From Clostridium acidisoli DSM 12555 (GTDB lineage: Bacteria > Bacillota > Clostridia > Clostridiales > Clostridiaceae): 64,000 bases of DNA. A program made the position numbers and the translations under genes. The stretch's first letter is position 1. Every line of letters begins with the position of its first letter. Shown here one piece after another: positions 45,711 through 54,994 of this stretch. The stretch lies in the NCBI RefSeq assembly GCF_900176305.1, contig NZ_FWXH01000003.1:186001-250000 (forward strand), given 5' to 3'. The notes beneath the pieces were generated by a model. It worked only from the letters and a program-made list of their open reading frames with translations. It was not told the origin of the DNA and did no database searches.

Positions 45711-46853
45711 TTAATATAATGATCTTTTTTCTATAACCAATGGAAAATCAGTGTCTCCTTTTAGATCAGTATTTTCTTCAATTACATTATTTTTATCAAC
45801 AATTACATTGTTTAGCTTTGCATTAGACTTTATTGTGCAACCTTGCATTATCACACAGTTACTAACTTCAGCTCCTTCCTCGATAGAGACTCTTCTAGAA
45901 AGCACACTATTATTAACAGTACCTTTAATTAAGCAACCATTAGAAATTAGGGAGTTACATACATTTGAACTACTAAAATGTTTAGTAGGTGGTTCATCCA
46001 TAACTTTAGTATATATAAGTCCGCTAGAAAAAAATAAGTCTTTGTTTATATCAAGGTTTAACATGTCCATATTTGCCTTGTAGTAGGATTGAACTGAATT
46101 TATATATGCTAAATACCCCTTAAACTCATATGCATTTGTGCTTAGGTTCATGATGTTATCGTATATACAATTTTTAATATCAATCCAACATCCAGTTTTT
46201 ATACAGTTGTTAAGCAAATTTATCAACAATTCTTTACTTAACATAAACATGTCCATTGATAGGTTTACGCTGCCTTCACAAGTTAAATCGTTATTGGCAT
46301 TTTGTTTTGAAAATGTAATGTTTTTACCTACACCTATTACCGTATTGTCTTTTGATAGATTTAAAACGTTACAATCTTTAAAACAAGGATTGTTTGCAAC
46401 TATTTTTTTATAAATAATTGTGACATCTTTACCTGATTGCTCATGAAACTTTGCAGCTGCTTCATAGTCTATGTTACATACCATAGAGGAAGTTGAGATG
46501 ATAACCATCTTCTTTTTACTTCTATATAAATATTCCATGTTATTTCTTATCATTTCAATATCTTTTAAATTAGTATTACTTTCACCAAAATTAAATACAA
46601 AAAGTCCATCAATTTTTCTATTTAAATCCCAAGGTTTGCCGGAGGATACATGATCAATAAGTGATCTGGCTTTACTTTGGGTGAATATTCCAACATTTTT
46701 TATTCCTGAGTTCGCTAGGTTGGAGAGGGTAAAATCTATTATTCTATACCTACCAGCAATTGGGATAGAAGCAATTAATCTATTTTTTGTTAAACTTTTT
46801 ATATTGTCTGTATTTTCATTTAAACTTAATATACCCATATATTCGGATAACAT
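45711..46853 (-). CDS. glgD: GlgD, ADP-glucose pyrophosphorylase regulatory subunit
   Basis: The 380-residue protein resembles GlgC, with the same [13 protein letters not shown] segment and a C-terminal left-handed beta helix. It lacks the catalytic GGxGxRL loop, having only LSLNENTDNIKSL there. That loss is typical of GlgD, which in Firmicutes pairs with GlgC and raises its activity without catalysing alone. It lies 21 bases after glgC. Its product should assemble with GlgC into a heterotetramer. Confidence 0.94.
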   Translation of the reverse strand: MLSEYMGILSLNENTDNIKSLTKNRLIASIPIAGRYRIIDFTLSNLANSGIKNVGIFTQSKARSLIDHVSSGKPWDLNRKIDGLFVFNFGESNTNLKDIEMIRNNMEYLYRSKKKMVIISTSSMVCNIDYEAAAKFHEQSGKDVTIIYKKIVANNPCFKDCNVLNLSKDNTVIGVGKNITFSKQNANNDLTCEGSVNLSMDMFMLSKELLINLLNNCIKTGCWIDIKNCIYDNIMNLSTNAYEFKGYLAYINSVQSYYKANMDMLNLDINKDLFFSSGLIYTKVMDEPPTKHFSSSNVCNSLISNGCLIKGTVNNSVLSRRVSIEEGAEVSNCVIMQGCTIKSNAKLNNVIVDKNNVIEENTDLKGDTDFPLVIEKRSLY

Positions 46854-46874
46854 ATATATTACCTCGCTTTCTAA

Positions 46875-48017
46875 TTAAACTGCTGCACTTTCCTTTATTT
46901 GATCACCTTCAGCGATTACAGTTATTTCATCGCTATTTCCTACAACACAGTTATTAGATATAATTGCATTGCTGTCAATAATTGATTTTCTAATTGTTAC
47001 ATTATCTCCAATGTACACATTAGACATAACCACAGAATCATATATTTTTGAATTTTTACCTATATGAACTCCTGGAAATAAAACTGAATTATAAGTTTCA
47101 CCCAAAATCACACAACCTTCAGCCACTAAAGAACTTTTTACTATTGAGTCAGGAGCTATATATTGTGGTGGACTTACAGGGTTAACTGAAAAAATTCTCC
47201 AATCAGGATTGTGAATATCAAGTAAATTGTTGTCATTTAGCATATCCATATTTGCTTGCCAAAGACTATCAATTGTTCCAACGTCTTTCCAATATCCTTT
47301 GAAAGGATATGCAAATAGTTTTTTACCTTCATTAAGCATTTTTGGAATTATGTTTTTACCAAAGTCATTGTTTGAATGTTCATCATTTTCATCTTCGATT
47401 AACATTTTTTTAAGAATTTTCCAATTAAAAATATATATTCCCATAGAAGCCATATTATTTTTGGGAATTTTTGGTTTTTCTTCGAACTCATAAATCTCAT
47501 TGTTTTCTTTAGTGTTCATTATTCCAAAACGACTAGCTTCTTCCATTGAAACTTCTATTACAGCAATGCTGGCATCAGCACCTGATCTTTTGTGTTCTTC
47601 TAGCATTTTACAGTAGTCCATTTTATATATATGGTCACCTGACAATACAAGAACATATTCTGGATCATAGGAGTCTATGAAGTGACTGTTTTGATATATT
47701 GCATTAGCGGTACCTTTATACCAATCTCCTCCATTTTCTTCCATGTATGGTGGAAGTACATAAACACCACCATTAGTTCTGTCTAAATCCCATGGACTTC
47801 CAATTCCAATATGCCTATTAAGAACAAATGGCTTGTATTGAGTTAGAACTCCAACAGTGTCAATTCCAGAATTGGAACAATTACTTAGAGTAAAGTCAAT
47901 AATCCTGTACTTTCCTCCAAAAGGGACTGCGGGCTTTGCAATGTTTTTAGTGAGAATTCCAAGTCTACTACCTTGGCCACCAGCTAAAATCATAGCAATC
48001 ATTTCTTTTTTTTGCAT
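46875..48017 (-). CDS. glgC: Glucose-1-phosphate adenylyltransferase
   Basis: The enzyme makes ADP-glucose from glucose-1-phosphate and ATP, the committed step of glycogen synthesis. The 380-residue protein has [10 protein letters not shown] and [15 protein letters not shown] at the nucleotide site, a [11 protein letters not shown] segment, EEKPKIPK and the C-terminal beta helix ([15 protein letters not shown]). It is the first gene of the operon, with GGGGAGG before the ATG. A 290-base upstream region holds the promoter and a divergent small gene. Confidence 0.96.
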   Translation of the reverse strand: MQKKEMIAMILAGGQGSRLGILTKNIAKPAVPFGGKYRIIDFTLSNCSNSGIDTVGVLTQYKPFVLNRHIGIGSPWDLDRTNGGVYVLPPYMEENGGDWYKGTANAIYQNSHFIDSYDPEYVLVLSGDHIYKMDYCKMLEEHKRSGADASIAVIEVSMEEASRFGIMNTKENNEIYEFEEKPKIPKNNMASMGIYIFNWKILKKMLIEDENDEHSNNDFGKNIIPKMLNEGKKLFAYPFKGYWKDVGTIDSLWQANMDMLNDNNLLDIHNPDWRIFSVNPVSPPQYIAPDSIVKSSLVAEGCVILGETYNSVLFPGVHIGKNSKIYDSVVMSNVYIGDNVTIRKSIIDSNAIISNNCVVGNSDEITVIAEGDQIKESAAV

Positions 48018-48250
48018 ATCAATAACCTCCCCTAGTTTAAGCTTAAAAGTAAAAGTTTATAAATAAAACATATACCATACCATATATATATATTACCTTA
48101 TTTTGTGAAAAAAGGCACTAGGAAAACAATATTATTTTGGGAATATAATAAAAATTTTATCAATTGTGAACAATTCGAATATTGTAATTAATAGTATTCA
48201 AAAATTATAAAAAAATTAAAAAATATGTAGAATATACAACATGATTACAG

Positions 48251-48297
48251 AAAATTATTATTTGTATAAAAAATTTTTTTGTACAAATAATAATTTT
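48251..48297 (+). promoter_or_regulatory. Perfect 16-bp inverted repeat before a small gene's ribosome site
   Basis: AAAATTATTATTTGTA (48251-48266) and its exact complement TACAAATAATAATTTT (48282-48297) enclose a 15-base A/T loop. The second arm ends at the base before GGAGGTG, the ribosome site of the 51-aa gene. It could be an RNA hairpin controlling translation or stability, or an operator overlapping the promoter. Confidence 0.55.
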
Positions 48298-48310
48298 GGA
48301 GGTGTTTATT

Positions 48311-48466
48311 ATGTCAAAACGATCAATGGCAAAAACTTCACCAGAAAAAATTAAGATTTATGATGATAGAAATCCTGAAAATAAGATACAGCAATCAATT
48401 GAAACGAGTGCATTAAATGAATCAGCTTATGAATTTGGAAAAAATAAAAACGTTGATAAACAGTGA
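48311..48466 (+). CDS. Small hydrophilic protein of 51 residues, unknown function
   Basis: The frame has an excellent TTGGAGGTG site. The sequence, MSKRSMAKTSPEKIKIYDD and onward, is polar, with no membrane helix or cysteine. The opening AKTSPEK vaguely recalls short clostridial DUF3787-type proteins, but the match is too weak to name it. It is divergent from glgC and has its own hairpin leader and terminator. Confidence 0.65.
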   Translation: MSKRSMAKTSPEKIKIYDDRNPENKIQQSIETSALNESAYEFGKNKNVDKQ

Positions 48467-48472
48467 TGTAAC

Positions 48473-48520
48473 AAATAAAAAACTAGAGTATGACTTTTTA
48501 ACAAAGCTCATACTCTAGTT
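48473..48520. terminator. Bidirectional terminator
   Basis: AACTAGAGTATGA pairs with TCATACTCTAGTT around a 14-base loop. The minus-strand side has a T run (AAATAAAAAA on plus), fitting the end of the metalloprotease transcript; it also follows the 51-aa gene. Confidence 0.8.
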
Positions 48521-48561
48521 AGTTGTTTAAAATTCAACAATTATACAAGTAATATATTTTG

Positions 48562-49377
48562 TTATTTTTTTATAAAATATATTACTTCACTAATAAAAAA
48601 TGAAATTACTGAAAAAAGTAGTGCTAAAAATAAAAGTGATGAAAAATAGGCGTTATATTTGGTTATTCCTAGAATATAATCAAAAGTATTAACACTAAAA
48701 TTTTGTGCTAATGCATTTAAAAATATAATTATTATATAAAGCATAAAAAAACCGTCTAAAGCACCTTTAATGTCAGGTTTACTTAAAGCAATGTGTGATG
48801 AAACTGAAAATGCTATTATTACAAAAATCCAAAAATTTATACTAATAAGATTTGTTATTGAAAAGATGTACTTAATTAAATAAAGTGAGTTGAAAAAAAT
48901 GTACTTTATAAGTCCAAAATCAATGGTAGTATAATTAAGGTTTTGCTTTAAGCTATTATTAAAAGCTGTAAATGAAGAGGGTAATAAAAAATACAATGAT
49001 AACAGTAGAACAAATGTACCACTAAGTATAGGACCAACACCTATAAAAAAATTGCCAATTCTTTGGTATATATTTTTTTTGTTGTATGAGTGCTCAACAT
49101 AACCTAAGGTTCCATCATTACTATAAAACTGCAGTAGTTTAATTTTGTTTATTCTATGAAGAAAAATAACACACATAATAGCATGACCAATTTCATGAAC
49201 AGGTGTTCCAATAATAGCTGTTGTTAAAATTCCCTTATAACCAAAAGATTTTTGCATGTTTTTGTTGGTTGTTTTTTCTAGTATACCCAATAAAAATCCT
49301 ATAATAATTATTATTCCAGTTAAATAAAATATTTCTATAGTACTGATCTTTACAATATTAAAAAATAAGACTGTCAT
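48562..49377 (-). CDS. Polytopic membrane metalloprotease (site-2 protease-like)
   Basis: The 271-residue membrane protein has about six to seven helices. H61-E62-x2-H65 in TPVHEIGHA is a zinc-metalloprotease motif in a hydrophobic setting, as in M50 intramembrane proteases. A later SKPDIKGALDG segment may supply the third ligand, like the NPDG motif of SpoIVFB and S2P. A substrate, such as an anti-sigma factor, is not evident here. The start has TGGAGG on the minus strand. It is a lone gene. Confidence 0.75.
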   Translation of the reverse strand: MTVLFFNIVKISTIEIFYLTGIIIIIGFLLGILEKTTNKNMQKSFGYKGILTTAIIGTPVHEIGHAIMCVIFLHRINKIKLLQFYSNDGTLGYVEHSYNKKNIYQRIGNFFIGVGPILSGTFVLLLSLYFLLPSSFTAFNNSLKQNLNYTTIDFGLIKYIFFNSLYLIKYIFSITNLISINFWIFVIIAFSVSSHIALSKPDIKGALDGFFMLYIIIIFLNALAQNFSVNTFDYILGITKYNAYFSSLLFLALLFSVISFFISEVIYFIKK

Positions 49378-49505
49378 ATTTATTCCTCCACTTAAAAGTT
49401 AACATGAAATATTATATCACATAGAATTTAAATAGAATATTAACATTTTGTGTTATAATATTTAGTAGTATTCTAATAATAAACATTTCTAGTGGAGGTA
49501 ATAAT

Positions 49506-50288
49506 TTGGAAAAAATTGATTTGATATATTTTTATGATTGGTTTGATAAATATGTAAAAACATTTCTTGACAAAGATACTTTTATAAATGAGAACATAAA
49601 ATTAAAAGAGGAGCATACAAAAAGAGTCTGTGATAATGCAAACATGATTTCAAGAGACATAAAAATTAATGAGCACGATAAGAATATTGCTGAAATAGCA
49701 GCACTTTTTCACGATATAGGAAGATTTGAACAATTTAAGAAATATAAAACCTTCAATGACAAAATCTCAGAAAATCATGCTTTGTTAGGTATTAAAGTGT
49801 TAAAGCAAGAGAAAGTGCTTTCAAATTTGAAAGAAGAGGATCAAAAATGTATTTTTAAAGCTATAGAAAATCATAATCTATTTAAACTAGAGAAAGATTT
49901 AGATGAAAAAAGCAGCTTGTTTTCAAAAATTATTAGAGATGCTGACAAGCTTGATATTTACAAGGTGGTTACAGACTATTATAAAGAACCCGAGGATAAA
50001 AAAAATACTGCAATAGAGCATGATTTGCCTAATACTAAAGGATATTCAAGTGAATTTATGGTTGATATAATGAATGGCAAAAATTCAAGCAATAAATATA
50101 TAAAAAATAGAAATGATATGAGATTAATAAAACTTACTTGGATTTTTGACATTAACTATAATATATCCCTTAAGCAAATTATAAATAAAAAATACATAGA
50201 GAAGACTTTTGAGGTACTTCCAAGAACAGAGGAAATGGACAAAATGAAAGAGATTTTATTTAAATATATTAACGAAAAAATAAATTAA
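49506..50288 (+). CDS. HD-domain phosphohydrolase
   Basis: The 260-residue cytosolic protein has an HD domain in the first 150 residues: HTKRVCDNANMI (first His), IAALFHDIGRFEQF (HD pair) and IRDADKLDIYKVV. These coordinate two metals in nucleotide phosphohydrolases. No GYP signature or synthetase domain is fused. The natural substrate is unknown. The start is TTG after TGGAGG. It resembles stand-alone clostridial HD proteins. Confidence 0.85.
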   Translation: MEKIDLIYFYDWFDKYVKTFLDKDTFINENIKLKEEHTKRVCDNANMISRDIKINEHDKNIAEIAALFHDIGRFEQFKKYKTFNDKISENHALLGIKVLKQEKVLSNLKEEDQKCIFKAIENHNLFKLEKDLDEKSSLFSKIIRDADKLDIYKVVTDYYKEPEDKKNTAIEHDLPNTKGYSSEFMVDIMNGKNSSNKYIKNRNDMRLIKLTWIFDINYNISLKQIINKKYIEKTFEVLPRTEEMDKMKEILFKYINEKIN

Positions 50289-50351
50289 CAAAGTATAAAA
50301 AATCATCTATTGCTAATAATAATGTTTGTTATGAAAGGCGAGGTGATAAAA

Positions 50352-50540
50352 ATGGATTTTCAAGGTAAAGAATCAACAGGAAATTATAATGGTAGTATTG
50401 CCTGTACAGTAACTGAATGTAAATATAATGCAAAAGGTGATAGATACTGCACTTTAGATAAGATTCAAGTGGTAAAACATGAAGCAGAAGCTAAAACTGC
50501 TCAATGTACCGATTGTGGAAGCTTCATGAAGCTAGGATAA
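50352..50540 (+). CDS. DUF1540 small cysteine-rich protein
   Basis: The 62-residue protein has the DUF1540 pattern: IACTVTECKYNAKGDRYCTL then TAQCTDCGSF, giving five cysteines that may bind a metal. The family is common in clostridia and bacilli and its function is not established. I choose the ATG at 50352 after CGAGGTG; an in-frame ATG at 50310 has no site. A terminator follows. Confidence 0.85.
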   Translation: MDFQGKESTGNYNGSIACTVTECKYNAKGDRYCTLDKIQVVKHEAEAKTAQCTDCGSFMKLG

Positions 50541-50549
50541 AAATATATT

Positions 50550-50594
50550 AATTAAGAGTTGAAAGTTTATCTTATCAGCTCTTAATTATTTTTT
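50550..50594. terminator. Terminator between convergent genes
   Basis: AATTAAGAGTTGA pairs with TCAGCTCTTAATT (one G-U) over a 13-base loop, then a T run. The right arm overlaps the last codons of the convergent regulator gene. Confidence 0.8.
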
Positions 50595-51047
50595 GCAAAA
50601 ATTTCTGTAGTTTGTTATAAGGGAAGCATCACTATTTAAAAAGTTAATTAAATTTTTTATGGAATCCAATGTGTCCTTGTTTAAAGTGTGTTCTATTTTT
50701 TCAGTTTGTTCTAAAAGTGTAGAAGATAGACCAAGTAATTTTAAAAAGTTTTCAATTGTATTGTGTCTGTCCAAAAGAAATGCACCAACATTTATACCTT
50801 TATCCGTTAAAGTGATTATTCCATATTTTTCGTAATGAATTAAATCATACTCAGATAATTTTTGAATCATTTTTGTAGCAGAGGGTGGCTGGACATTTAA
50901 AGCCTTTGCAAGATCGTGTACTCTAGTAAAATGGCTTTTTAAAGAGAGTCTATAAATCATTTCTAAATAATCTTCCATAGAAGCAGTAAGAGTATGATTA
51001 TCTTTCTTCATATATTCACCAAAGGTATAAAAATTATCTTTAAGCAT
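50586..51047 (-). CDS. DtxR/MntR-family metal-dependent regulator
   Basis: The 153-residue protein has an N-terminal winged helix (SMEDYLEMIYRLSL, VHDLAKALNVQPPSATKMIQKL, YGIITLTDKG) and a dimerisation helix domain (HNTIENFLKLLG, IEHTLNKDTLDSI) with the Glu/His metal ligands expected in MntR/DtxR proteins. There is no C-terminal SH3-like domain, as in MntR. It likely represses a manganese or iron uptake gene elsewhere. It starts four bases after the preceding gene's stop. Confidence 0.88.
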   Translation of the reverse strand: MLKDNFYTFGEYMKKDNHTLTASMEDYLEMIYRLSLKSHFTRVHDLAKALNVQPPSATKMIQKLSEYDLIHYEKYGIITLTDKGINVGAFLLDRHNTIENFLKLLGLSSTLLEQTEKIEHTLNKDTLDSIKNLINFLNSDASLITNYRNFCKK

Positions 51048-51051
51048 CTTA

Positions 51052-51306
51052 TCACCCTAATTCTTTTTTTAAATTGTCAATTTGATTTTCAAGGTCTATT
51101 ATCTGTTTTCGTTTTTCTTCTTTTGAATTTAAGTACTGCTCTTGAGCAGCTATTGTAAGTAATGATGCACCTAAATTTGTTATGAAGTTTCCTAGAACAT
51201 TAATATCATCAGGACTTTTGCCTTTGGATATTGCTATTGCTATAATGCTTGATAGTAATGTAAGTTCATCTGGTGATATTGAATCAAATAAGTTCACTAT
51301 TTTCAC
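51052..51306 (-). CDS. Conserved-looking 84-residue protein, unknown function
   Basis: The product has an N-terminal helical region (SPDELTLLSSIIAIAISKG, SPDDINVLGNFITNLG) and a C-terminal coiled coil (SKEEKRKQIIDLENQIDNL). It has no cysteine or clear signal. AGAGGTG precedes the ATG on the minus strand. The metal-dependent regulator follows four bases later, so the two are co-transcribed. Similar small proteins occur widely in clostridia; I know no function. Confidence 0.75.
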   Translation of the reverse strand: MKIVNLFDSISPDELTLLSSIIAIAISKGKSPDDINVLGNFITNLGASLLTIAAQEQYLNSKEEKRKQIIDLENQIDNLKKELG

Positions 51307-51458
51307 CTCTTTGTAGGAATAAAAAGATTTACAAAAAACATGACTACAAATATGTTTCTGTAATGTTATAATAACTAATATATTATATGATAATAAAAAT
51401 TTTAGTTGTATAAATTTTGTATTGATACAGTTAAATTAATTAGAGAGGTGTAAGGGTA

Positions 51459-52220
51459 ATGGATATATATTCTTGGAATGTGAATGGTCTTAGAGCTATC
51501 AGTGGAAAGGGATTCTTTGAATTTATAAGTGATAAATCTCCAGATATTTTATGTATACAGGAGACAAAACTTCAAGAAGATAAATTAACAGATGAACTTA
51601 AAAATATAGAAGGATATTATTCTAATTTTTCTTTTGCAGAAAAAAAGGGATATAGTGGTGTAGCAACGTACTCAAAGGAAAAACCATTGTCAGTTAAACA
51701 TGGCATAGGGGTAGAAAAGTTTGATTCAGAAGGTAGAGTATTAATTACTGAATTTCATGAGTTTATTTTGTTCAATATATATTTTCCAAATGGACAAAAA
51801 GATGAGGAAAGATTAAATTACAAGATGGAATTTTATGATATTTTACTAGATTATTTGAATGTTTTAAAATCAGATGGGAAAAAACTTATTATTTGTGGAG
51901 ATTACAATACAGCACATAATGAAATAGACATCAAAAATGCCAAAGCAAATGAAAAATATTCTGGATTTTTGCCTATAGAGAGAGCGTGGATGGATAAGTT
52001 TATTTTAGAAGGATATGTGGATACTTTTAGAAAACTTCATCCAGAAGAAGTGAAGTATTCATGGTGGAGTTACAGATTTAAAGCTAGAGAAAAAAATGTA
52101 GGTTGGAGAATAGATTACTTTTTTATAACAGAAAATTTAATAGATAAAATAAATTCAGCAGAAATACTAAACGAAGTGATGGGCTCAGACCATTGTCCAA
52201 TAAAGATAGGTTTGAATTAA
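51459..52220 (+). CDS. xth: Exodeoxyribonuclease III (AP endonuclease)
   Basis: The enzyme cleaves DNA at abasic sites during base-excision repair. The 253-residue protein has the catalytic set: WNVNGLRA (Asn), ILCIQETKLQ (Glu), YSGVATYSK, CGDYNTAHNEID (Asp and Asn), SWWSYR, RIDYFFI and GSDHCPI (Asp-His). AGAGGTG precedes the ATG. It is a single-gene unit with a terminator after it. Confidence 0.95.
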   Translation: MDIYSWNVNGLRAISGKGFFEFISDKSPDILCIQETKLQEDKLTDELKNIEGYYSNFSFAEKKGYSGVATYSKEKPLSVKHGIGVEKFDSEGRVLITEFHEFILFNIYFPNGQKDEERLNYKMEFYDILLDYLNVLKSDGKKLIICGDYNTAHNEIDIKNAKANEKYSGFLPIERAWMDKFILEGYVDTFRKLHPEEVKYSWWSYRFKAREKNVGWRIDYFFITENLIDKINSAEILNEVMGSDHCPIKIGLN

Positions 52221-52241
52221 AAAACTAATTTATGAAAAAAA

Positions 52242-52294
52242 GTTGAAAATTTAGAGTAAAGAATGTTCTTCTTACTTTAGATTTTCAACTTAAC
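52242..52294. terminator. Long terminator hairpin between xth and the CvfB-like gene
   Basis: AAGTTGAAAATTTAGAGTAA pairs, with small mismatches, with TTACTTTAGATTTTCAACTT across a short loop. The genes are convergent. Confidence 0.8.
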
Positions 52295-52319
52295 AAGTTT
52301 TTGTTTTTAGAAATACTAT

Positions 52320-53159
52320 CTATTTAAGTTTTGTACCATCTTTATCTTGAACAATTAGTCCTTGTTTCATTAATCCGCCAAGCGCATTTTTAAAATAGTT
52401 TTTACTCTGATGAAAAACATGTTTTATATCCTCAGGAGAGCTCTTGTCATTGTATGGCATAAAACCATTATTATCATTCAGATATTTAAGTATGACATCT
52501 TCAAGTTCAAGTCTCTCATCCTTAGGAGCTTTTCTTGTTGTAAGTGACATTTTCCCATCCTCAAAATGCTTTTTTACTCTTAGTTTTAATTTTTCACCAG
52601 GAACGATTCTGTCGTAATACTCATTTTTTAAAATGACACCTTTAAACTTATTATCTACAGCTACCATTACGCTTCCATTGGTTTGAAAACCATAGACAAC
52701 TCCTTCAACGTCTTTTCCAACAATGTATTCCTCGGTGTTTTCAATGTAATCTTCTATAAAAGTGGAAGCAGCAAGTCGACCAGTTTTATCTACATATACG
52801 TAAAATAAATAGCTATTTCCTTCAACCAATAAATAATTTTGTTCTTTTATAGGTACAAATAAATCTCTTTCTAAACCAAAATCAACGAAAGCACCTATTG
52901 TTGTTACAGATACCACTTTTAAATATGCTAGCTGATAAGCTTCAGCATAAGGTTTTTTCATTGTGGCAATAAGCCTATCCTTTGAATCTCTATATATAAA
53001 TGCATCTATTTCATCGTCAACATTAATATCAGCACCTAAAGCACTTTTAGTAGGAAGTAAAATATCATCACTTGTCTTACCTGTTCCTGCATCTAAAAAA
53101 TATCCAAAATCTGCTTTTCTACAAATTGTCAGTTTGTTGAACTTACCTATTTCAACCAT
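52320..53159 (-). CDS. CvfB/YitL-like S1-domain RNA-binding protein
   Basis: The 279-residue protein has tandem S1-like OB domains followed by a winged helix, the CvfB layout. Landmarks are GYFLDAGTG..DDILLPT, VTTIGAFVDFGLERDLFVP, GVVYGFQTNGSVMVAVD and the winged-helix end FHQSKNYFKNALGGLMKQG. CvfB influences virulence gene expression in Staphylococcus through RNA binding. AGGAGG precedes the ATG on the minus strand. Confidence 0.88.
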   Translation of the reverse strand: MVEIGKFNKLTICRKADFGYFLDAGTGKTSDDILLPTKSALGADINVDDEIDAFIYRDSKDRLIATMKKPYAEAYQLAYLKVVSVTTIGAFVDFGLERDLFVPIKEQNYLLVEGNSYLFYVYVDKTGRLAASTFIEDYIENTEEYIVGKDVEGVVYGFQTNGSVMVAVDNKFKGVILKNEYYDRIVPGEKLKLRVKKHFEDGKMSLTTRKAPKDERLELEDVILKYLNDNNGFMPYNDKSSPEDIKHVFHQSKNYFKNALGGLMKQGLIVQDKDGTKLK

Positions 53160-53362
53160 AAAATTTGTTTTCCTCCTTTAAAATACTATATGTATTTTAT
53201 TACGTCTATACATTGTAACACATAACTATAGGTAGTTAAAGGTATTGCTATAGAACTTAATTTTAATCTTCCATATATATTGTAGCTTATGTTATAATGA
53301 TTTGTAGTTTGAACGTGAAAAATAATTGTAAACAATTAAAAATATAAAAGGATGGTATTTTA

Positions 53363-54979
53363 ATGTTAAGTACAACAAATGTAAGTCTAAGTTATGGTGG
53401 TAGAAAATTATTTGAGGATGTAAGTATAAAGTTTACACCAGGTAACTGTTATGGTGTAATTGGTGCAAATGGAGCTGGAAAATCTACTTTTTTAAAGATA
53501 TTATCTGGAGAAATAGAACCTAACACTGGAGATGTAAGCCTTCTTACTGGAGCAAGACTTACGGTTTTAAAGCAGGATCACTTTCAATTTGATGAATATG
53601 AAGTATTAAAAACTGTAATAATGGGGCATCAAAGACTTTATGAAATAATGACTGAAAAAGATGAAATCTATGCAAAAGAAGACTTTTCTGATGAAGATGG
53701 TATAAGAGCTTCAGAACTTGAAGGCGAATTTGCAGAACTTAATGGTTGGGAGGCTGAATCAGAAGCAGCAACACTTTTAATGGGACTTGGAATACCTGTA
53801 TCAGAACATTATAAAACAATGAGTGAACTAAGTGGACCAGAGAAGGTAAGAGTACTTCTTGCTCAGGCATTATTTGGTCATCCAGATGTACTTCTTCTTG
53901 ATGAGCCTACAAACCATTTAGATATGGATTCAATAGAATGGTTAGAGGAGTTTTTAATAAATTTTGAGGGTACAGTTATAGTTGTATCTCATGATAGACA
54001 TTTTTTAAATAGTGTTTGTACTCACATGGCAGATGTTGATTTTGGAAAGATACAACTCTATGTTGGAAACTATGATTTCTGGTATGAATCCAGTCAATTA
54101 GCACTTAAGATGGCAAAAGATCAAAATAAGAAAAAAGAAGAAAAAATCAATGAATTACAGACATTTATAGCTAGATTTAGCTCAAATGCATCTAAAGCAA
54201 AACAGGCAACTTCAAGAAAGAAACTTTTAGATAAAATAAATTTAGATGATATAAAACCGTCTACTAGAAGATATCCTTTTGTTGGATTTAAAGCAGAAAG
54301 AGAAGCTGGAAATGATATTTTAAATGTTGAGAATATAAGCGCTACTGTAGATGGAATTAAAGTGCTCAATGACGTAAGTTTTATTGTAAACAAAGATGAT
54401 AAAATAGCAATTGTAGGTGAAAGTGAAATAGCAAAAACCACATTGTTTAAAGTATTAATGGGAGAACTTGAGCCTGATAGTGGTTCATTTAAGTTTGGAA
54501 TTACAATAACAAATTCATATTTCCCAAAGGATAATTCAGAATTTTTTAATGGAGTTAATTTGAGTCTAGTTGACTGGTTAAGACAGTTCTCAGAAGATAA
54601 GACAGAAAGTTTTGTGAGAGGATTCCTTGGAAGAATGCTTTTCTCTGGAGAAGAGGCATTAAAAACTGCAGATGTGCTTTCTGGTGGAGAAAAAGTAAGA
54701 TGTATGCTTTCAAAAATGATGTTAAGCGGTGCTAATTTACTTATCTTAGATGAACCAACAAACCATCTTGACCTAGAATCAATTACAGCTTTAAATAATG
54801 GATTAATTGACTTTAAAGGAAATGTATTATTTGTATCTCATGACCATCAATTTATTGACACAATAGCTAATAGAATAATTGAAATAACACCAAAGGGAAT
54901 AATAGATAGAAAGATGACTTTTGAAGAGTACAACGAAAGTGAAGAAATACAAAAGCTTTCGAAAGAAATGAATTCTTAA
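53363..54979 (+). CDS. ABC-F family ATPase (translation-associated)
   Basis: The 538-residue protein has two ATPase domains and no membrane helices. Domain 1: GANGAGKST, LSGPEKVRVLL, VLLLDEPTNHLD. Domain 2: GESEIAKTT, a relaxed Walker A, LSGGEKVRCML, LLILDEPTNHLD. The linker (about residues 240-320) is charged and helical, as in ABC-F proteins that bind the ribosomal E site. It is closest in look to YbiT/YdiF-type members, not to a known antibiotic-resistance clade. AAAGGATGG precedes the ATG. Confidence 0.9.
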   Translation: MLSTTNVSLSYGGRKLFEDVSIKFTPGNCYGVIGANGAGKSTFLKILSGEIEPNTGDVSLLTGARLTVLKQDHFQFDEYEVLKTVIMGHQRLYEIMTEKDEIYAKEDFSDEDGIRASELEGEFAELNGWEAESEAATLLMGLGIPVSEHYKTMSELSGPEKVRVLLAQALFGHPDVLLLDEPTNHLDMDSIEWLEEFLINFEGTVIVVSHDRHFLNSVCTHMADVDFGKIQLYVGNYDFWYESSQLALKMAKDQNKKKEEKINELQTFIARFSSNASKAKQATSRKKLLDKINLDDIKPSTRRYPFVGFKAEREAGNDILNVENISATVDGIKVLNDVSFIVNKDDKIAIVGESEIAKTTLFKVLMGELEPDSGSFKFGITITNSYFPKDNSEFFNGVNLSLVDWLRQFSEDKTESFVRGFLGRMLFSGEEALKTADVLSGGEKVRCMLSKMMLSGANLLILDEPTNHLDLESITALNNGLIDFKGNVLFVSHDHQFIDTIANRIIEITPKGIIDRKMTFEEYNESEEIQKLSKEMNS

Positions 54980-54994
54980 TACTCTGAATTAAAA

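Noticed and set aside
45711-46853. Missing catalytic loop in the GlgC-like protein as a defect
   Set aside because: Loss of this loop is characteristic of GlgD regulatory subunits.
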